A stretch of DNA of 64,000 bases. Origin: Zerene cesonia (lineage: Eukaryota; Arthropoda; Insecta; Lepidoptera; Pieridae). Shown here in pieces: positions 59,101 through 64,000 of this stretch; position 1 is the stretch's first letter, and every line of letters starts with the position of its first letter. Position numbers and translations under genes: made by a program. The stretch lies in contig NC_052121.1 in the NCBI RefSeq assembly GCF_012273895.1, positions 5,116,943 through 5,180,942 on the forward strand. Reading direction: 5' to 3'. The notes below the pieces were generated by a model. It ran no database searches, had not been told where the DNA came from, and saw only the letters and a program-made list of their open reading frames with translations.

Positions 59101-62100
59101 TTACTTGTAGTGACTTCATAAAACTGCATTAGAACAAGAAGTAGATATATAATACATGAAATTTTCGCAAATAAGCATTTATGTTCTTTTTGTTAAGACT
59201 TTTTGTTCCAAGTATCATCCTTTACACTCGACTGTGTTTTTGTGTCTAACAGCAATAAGGTATTATAATTACGCAATGTGAATATTTAGCCAGAGGTCAG
59301 AGTGCTCAGTGACCGTGGCGGAGAGGGTACAGGGGGGAGTTAGGAGGAGGGGGTCAGATAAATGAAGCACTCAACGGCATATCTTATTGAGAGTACCATT
59401 TTGTCCGATAACGGTTAGTTATTTATTTCGAGACCCCAAAGAGACACTTATGATATGTATATATATAAGAGAAAATGCAAGAAATAAAAACATACATAAA
59501 TAGTAAACACTGAACTACAATCTTGCAATCGAAGTTCTTGTAGAATATGTAATTACTTAGAAGCATCTTAGTTCCGTGTACGACTGGAATATTTAATTAT
59601 TCCTCAAAGTGAACAGTTACGCATTGATATGGACTATAAAACTATTTGTTTTAAACATTTAAAGGCATCGAATATTAAGAACTATTTAAATATATAAATT
59701 GAAACTGTTTTAAATAAATTGGAGGCTTATTTAGATTTTTATCACCCTTTTCAGTCTATTCCTTTATGACACATATCTACCTTTGCAAATGTTAATGGGC
59801 GGTGATGATCGTTTACAATCAGGCAAACAGATCAGTTGCCCGCTCTTAAGTAAAAAATTATAATTGTAAAATTTAATTCTGCTCATCGTGTTGTTTTAAA
59901 AAAGCTCTGACCAGTCTTCGAATGAAAGTACAATAAAGTGGTAATTCCCACCAGTAACAAAGGATGGGATTGTGACTTTCAAATGTCATTATTTCCAACG
60001 CCTGTAATAATACTAATTATAAAAGAGCTACAATTTAAGGTCTACCTACCCGCTGGGACCTATTACGGCTTTGATATATTTATTATGCGAACGGTCTTGA
60101 CTGTCGTGGTCGGCCAGGATATGGCTACTTCCGTTCCGGTGCCCGTGAGGTAACTACGAATGTAACGGTCATACCAAGCGTGGCATATATCTGCAAATTA
60201 ACAGAAGAAGATCACAAAGAACGCATATTGATTCTACACAGATTTGCATTAAAAGTAGGTGTGTCGAAAGCCAGGTTGAGAAACCTAATAAAAAGTTTAA
60301 TACTTAATAAAAAAGTTAGCTATATATTTTCTTTGTATTTTTTGCAGTGTCGATTAAAAGTATGTAAGAGATGTTATTTATCGATATATTCAAATAAGCA
60401 TACCTACCTGTTAAAAAATATAGCAACTCTAATAATATGCGGAGCCAAGAGCCGTTGCCCTCTATGTGATACACAGTAGCCGCGAATAATACGCGCTGCA
60501 CGCATCGATACAGGTTCATTAATGAATTATTATGTTATTCTAAGTATGTTCTCTCTACTCTCTAGCCTTAAAAGTTTTAATTTGCAAAGAGATTAACAAC
60601 TTAAACTTGTAAAAGCTTTACATAGCTTTTCTCATATGGGTATATGATCCATCCATCCACCATCTTTGAAATGCAATTATTATCATCGACGATATATTTG
60701 CGCAAGTATTACAATGCTAATATGTTGAATTAAAAAATAATAAATGTCTTATAATAATGGCAGCATACTATTCATATAGTTAGATATTAAAAAGATATTC
60801 AACCTTTAAAGTAAATTTTGTTTATTTTTAACCGACATTCCCTAACACGACAGAAAAATTTCAACTCATAAATATTTTTTAGATACACGGCTTTCGGGTA
60901 TAACGATTGATAATTCATATGACTCTATAATTGTTATTTTAGCTCTCACATCAACCAGCAAACCCGGATAGGTTATTAGTACTAGTATCATTAGTACTAG
61001 TTACTATTAGTATAATAAAAATATCACTGAATTTCTTGGCACGTTTTCTTATCTTATATTTTTGATTTAAATATAATTTGTTCAGTATTTTTAACTCAAA
61101 TATAAGTTAATAAATCTTAAAAAATTAAGGTATAGGCACGTGAATAGATTTCTGATGCACAAAAAAAAAATTAAGAATGATTTATGCTATACATGATTCA
61201 TGTTGCACGCTCTATGTGCTCCTCCTGTTTTGATAATTTTGATAAACAGCAAGTAGTTTACATTACTATGCTAATAACATTACTATTTTCTTACTTCATA
61301 ATACAAAGTAAGACTCTATAAAAAATATTCTATATCGAATTTGCACTGAGAAAGATTGTGAACCATTAAGAGGGGTACAACGCAAAACATTATAGAAAAA
61401 TAAATTCCCTAGAGAATGCAGTGCAATTTGTCCGCAAGAGAAACGGGATCTCGGTGCAGCAGTTAAGGTCAATGTGTGCGTGAAATATTCCATAATACTA
61501 TGATGATGGCTCTCTTCACAATTTTTTGCGATCGTTGTCTACATTGCAAGGACGACTGGTGCTGCGTGGTAACGAACGGTGTACTTTAGTTACTACAACA
61601 AATGCCTCATTATTTCTAACACAGATGAAAATACTTCTTACAATTCTCAACTACGATAAAAGTTTAATTATATTGGCTTATTTATACTCGCTACGCAATA
61701 CGCAGCAACATATTGTGTTTAATATATTATAATGTGAATAATATTTATATATTTTGTAGGTTTAATTAAATTCGTGTGATATAGTCATTAACTACTTACA
61801 AGTGGAAATTAGATTCAATAAGTTAAATTAATAAAGACAACTACTAGCTATTTTCATACTACGAAGCATGATTATTGTGGCAATCGATAAGTGAGCATTG
61901 TAGTTCTGATAAAAGATAAAAGGGCCGAAAGGGATCATGGTCGTGAGCTCGAGCGCGGCGAAGTAGCACAGAAGGGGGTGAGGTGTGTGGGGGGAATCTC
62001 CGTGGATCCCGCGGATGTTCGGGTTCAATACCCGCAAACGTACCATCGTACAGCCTTTGCTGGGAATCGTATTCGTATAACGTATTTTACGCAGTAAATC

Positions 62101-62545
62101 ACAAGTACAGTGTACTTCAGTTTGTATTAAATGAGACTTTCTTTTGAGAACATCAAAGCCCAAATTCATACCTACTTAAGTATTATTTCTAGTTACCACA
62201 TTCTTAAAGTAAATTTCAAACGCTACTGGTTACTGTTATCGTGGATTAAAAATGTCACATTAGCAGTTTAAGAAATTTCCCAGACTTATTACAGACGGAA
62301 ATTAGGTCCTATTAAACAACATAGCTATAGGTAGGCTACTTCATTCGAGTCTCAGTAACGTACTGATAGACTTAGTAACAATTAATTATTAATATAATGA
62401 TAGAAAATTCGCATTAATACGATAAAAATTTATGAAAAAATAAACATGCCAATAAAATCATTAGAGAATGAGACACGATAACTATATTATACAGATCTAT
62501 AAATAACTTAGTTGTTTGGAAGACCAGCATAATATACCAGTATAC
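50173..62545 (-). repeat. Right arm of 12.3-kb inverted duplication
   Basis: Reverse complement of about 36,745-49,065. Differences include substitutions, a shorter TA run near 59,460, an extra ~25 bases near 54,470-54,495 and a missing ~20-base piece near 56,105. No gene is seen; the short ORFs are mirror copies of those in the left arm with few changes. Contents are the repeats already described for the left arm. Confidence 0.9.
55281..55482 (+). repeat. ~200-bp interspersed repeat, allelic forward copy
   Basis: From CTAGCTGCGCCCCGCGGTTT to TATAATATTAGTAGGA. It is the mirror of 43,792-43,993 and is nearly identical to it. Confidence 0.78.
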
Positions 62546-62609
62546 CTAGTCTTGCCATAAATATTGTAATAAAGAAAAAAGAAAATTGTTAACTGCAAAT
62601 AACATTTAT
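62546..62609. other. Contig end without counterpart in the left arm
   Basis: These 64 bases before the third gap do not align to the sequence left of 36,745, so the two presumed haplotypes diverge here (insertion, deletion or poor assembly at a contig tip). Confidence 0.5.
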
Positions 62610-63609
62610 NNNNNNNNNNNNNNNNNNNNNNNNNNNNNNNNNNNNNNNNNNNNNNNNNNNNNNNNNNNNNNNNNNNNNNNNNNNNNNNNNNNNNNNNNNN
62701 NNNNNNNNNNNNNNNNNNNNNNNNNNNNNNNNNNNNNNNNNNNNNNNNNNNNNNNNNNNNNNNNNNNNNNNNNNNNNNNNNNNNNNNNNNNNNNNNNNNN
62801 NNNNNNNNNNNNNNNNNNNNNNNNNNNNNNNNNNNNNNNNNNNNNNNNNNNNNNNNNNNNNNNNNNNNNNNNNNNNNNNNNNNNNNNNNNNNNNNNNNNN
62901 NNNNNNNNNNNNNNNNNNNNNNNNNNNNNNNNNNNNNNNNNNNNNNNNNNNNNNNNNNNNNNNNNNNNNNNNNNNNNNNNNNNNNNNNNNNNNNNNNNNN
63001 NNNNNNNNNNNNNNNNNNNNNNNNNNNNNNNNNNNNNNNNNNNNNNNNNNNNNNNNNNNNNNNNNNNNNNNNNNNNNNNNNNNNNNNNNNNNNNNNNNNN
63101 NNNNNNNNNNNNNNNNNNNNNNNNNNNNNNNNNNNNNNNNNNNNNNNNNNNNNNNNNNNNNNNNNNNNNNNNNNNNNNNNNNNNNNNNNNNNNNNNNNNN
63201 NNNNNNNNNNNNNNNNNNNNNNNNNNNNNNNNNNNNNNNNNNNNNNNNNNNNNNNNNNNNNNNNNNNNNNNNNNNNNNNNNNNNNNNNNNNNNNNNNNNN
63301 NNNNNNNNNNNNNNNNNNNNNNNNNNNNNNNNNNNNNNNNNNNNNNNNNNNNNNNNNNNNNNNNNNNNNNNNNNNNNNNNNNNNNNNNNNNNNNNNNNNN
63401 NNNNNNNNNNNNNNNNNNNNNNNNNNNNNNNNNNNNNNNNNNNNNNNNNNNNNNNNNNNNNNNNNNNNNNNNNNNNNNNNNNNNNNNNNNNNNNNNNNNN
63501 NNNNNNNNNNNNNNNNNNNNNNNNNNNNNNNNNNNNNNNNNNNNNNNNNNNNNNNNNNNNNNNNNNNNNNNNNNNNNNNNNNNNNNNNNNNNNNNNNNNN
63601 NNNNNNNNN
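62610..63609. other. Assembly gap, exactly 1,000 N
   Basis: Third placeholder gap of the same round size. Confidence 0.98.
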
Positions 63610-64000
63610 AGAAATTAATGAACAAATTTTGTAACAACAATTTACAATGAATAACGAATAAAAAGAAATAAAAAAGAGCAGAAAAGTTGATCATCTATAT
63701 TGGCTAGTATTGATGGTTCTTTATCTATAGTAAAAAATCGCCTTTACTTGGTTCGAGTCAGGTACATGTTTTATGGGATTAAAAGGACAGCTATTTCATT
63801 TCTACTTAGTCCAATAATTCAATAAATCCTTCAATAGACCCCGTAAAAAACCATGAACTGCAGTTATTGACCTGGTAGCCTCTTTGTATAATTATTCTCT
63901 TGAGACAGAAATTTAAGAAAACGTTTAGTCCACAATGTTCCACAGATAAACAAGATGGCGCAGAATGACCGGGGACTCGTTTGAGGGACGGGGGTGGACG
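63610..64000 (-). repeat. Inverted copy of 27,756-28,146
   Basis: All 391 bases read as the reverse complement of 27,756-28,146; I saw no difference by eye. It starts exactly at the contig end point and runs off the right edge, so a second, inverted copy of the dpy 5' flank, and perhaps of dpy, may follow outside the window. Confidence 0.88.

Noticed and set aside
36745..62545. A true chromosomal palindrome, such as a sex-chromosome ampliconic arm
   Set aside because: Arms diverge like alleles, the centre is a placeholder gap, and a 77-base contig overlap gives a simpler explanation. Not excluded without reads.

Overview
The window looks like AT-rich nuclear DNA of an insect, most likely a moth or butterfly. 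The evidence is spliced genes with GT-AG introns, an insect-type dumpy gene, and several copies of a short repeat that I associate with lepidopteran genomes (conserved core around 'GCCCCGCGGTTTCACCCGCG', tail around 'TTTATAATATTAGTAGGA'). It is not prokaryotic: there are no operons, CRISPR arrays, rRNA or tRNA genes.

Layout. (1) 1-13,799, minus strand: the 5' part of a giant extracellular-matrix gene, best called dumpy (dpy). I could chain 20 coding exons from a signal-peptide ATG at 13,794 to the left edge with no phase conflict, giving about 3,144 codons of LDLa, EGF/cbEGF and short cysteine-rich DPY-type modules. The gene continues off the left edge; the ZP domain and membrane anchor expected of Dumpy are not in the window. 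(2) 13,800-28,146: noncoding 5' flank or leader intron of dpy, with a GC/CpG-rich patch near 22.4-22.7 kb that may be the promoter and leader exon. (3) 29,147-33,700: two compact, complete, convergent genes. DHRS7B (plus strand, 5 exons, 308 aa) is an SDR-family membrane oxidoreductase. TMEM11/PMI (minus strand, 3 exons, 174 aa) is a mitochondrial inner-membrane morphology protein. (4) 33,700-64,000: noncoding DNA.

The most striking structure is a mirror image. Bases ~36,745-49,065 reappear, reverse-complemented and slightly diverged, at 50,173-~62,545. Bases 27,756-28,146 reappear reverse-complemented at 63,610-64,000. Every junction in this mirror is an exactly 1,000-base N gap. The contig ending at 28,146 shares its last 77 bases exactly with the start of the contig at 50,066. 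I read this as two haplotypes of one locus placed head to head by a scaffolder, not as a real 12-kb palindrome. On that reading the middle contig (29,147-49,065) is inverted relative to the dpy contig, and the true order is dpy, then a ~12.4-kb intergenic block, then TMEM11 and DHRS7B.

The three genes show no evident shared pathway: Dumpy is a secreted tension-bearing matrix protein, DHRS7B an ER/peroxisome-associated lipid reductase, and TMEM11 a mitochondrial cristae-shaping protein. I found no convincing novel multi-gene system. The most useful observations are the assembly structure, the phase architecture of dpy, and the repeats.
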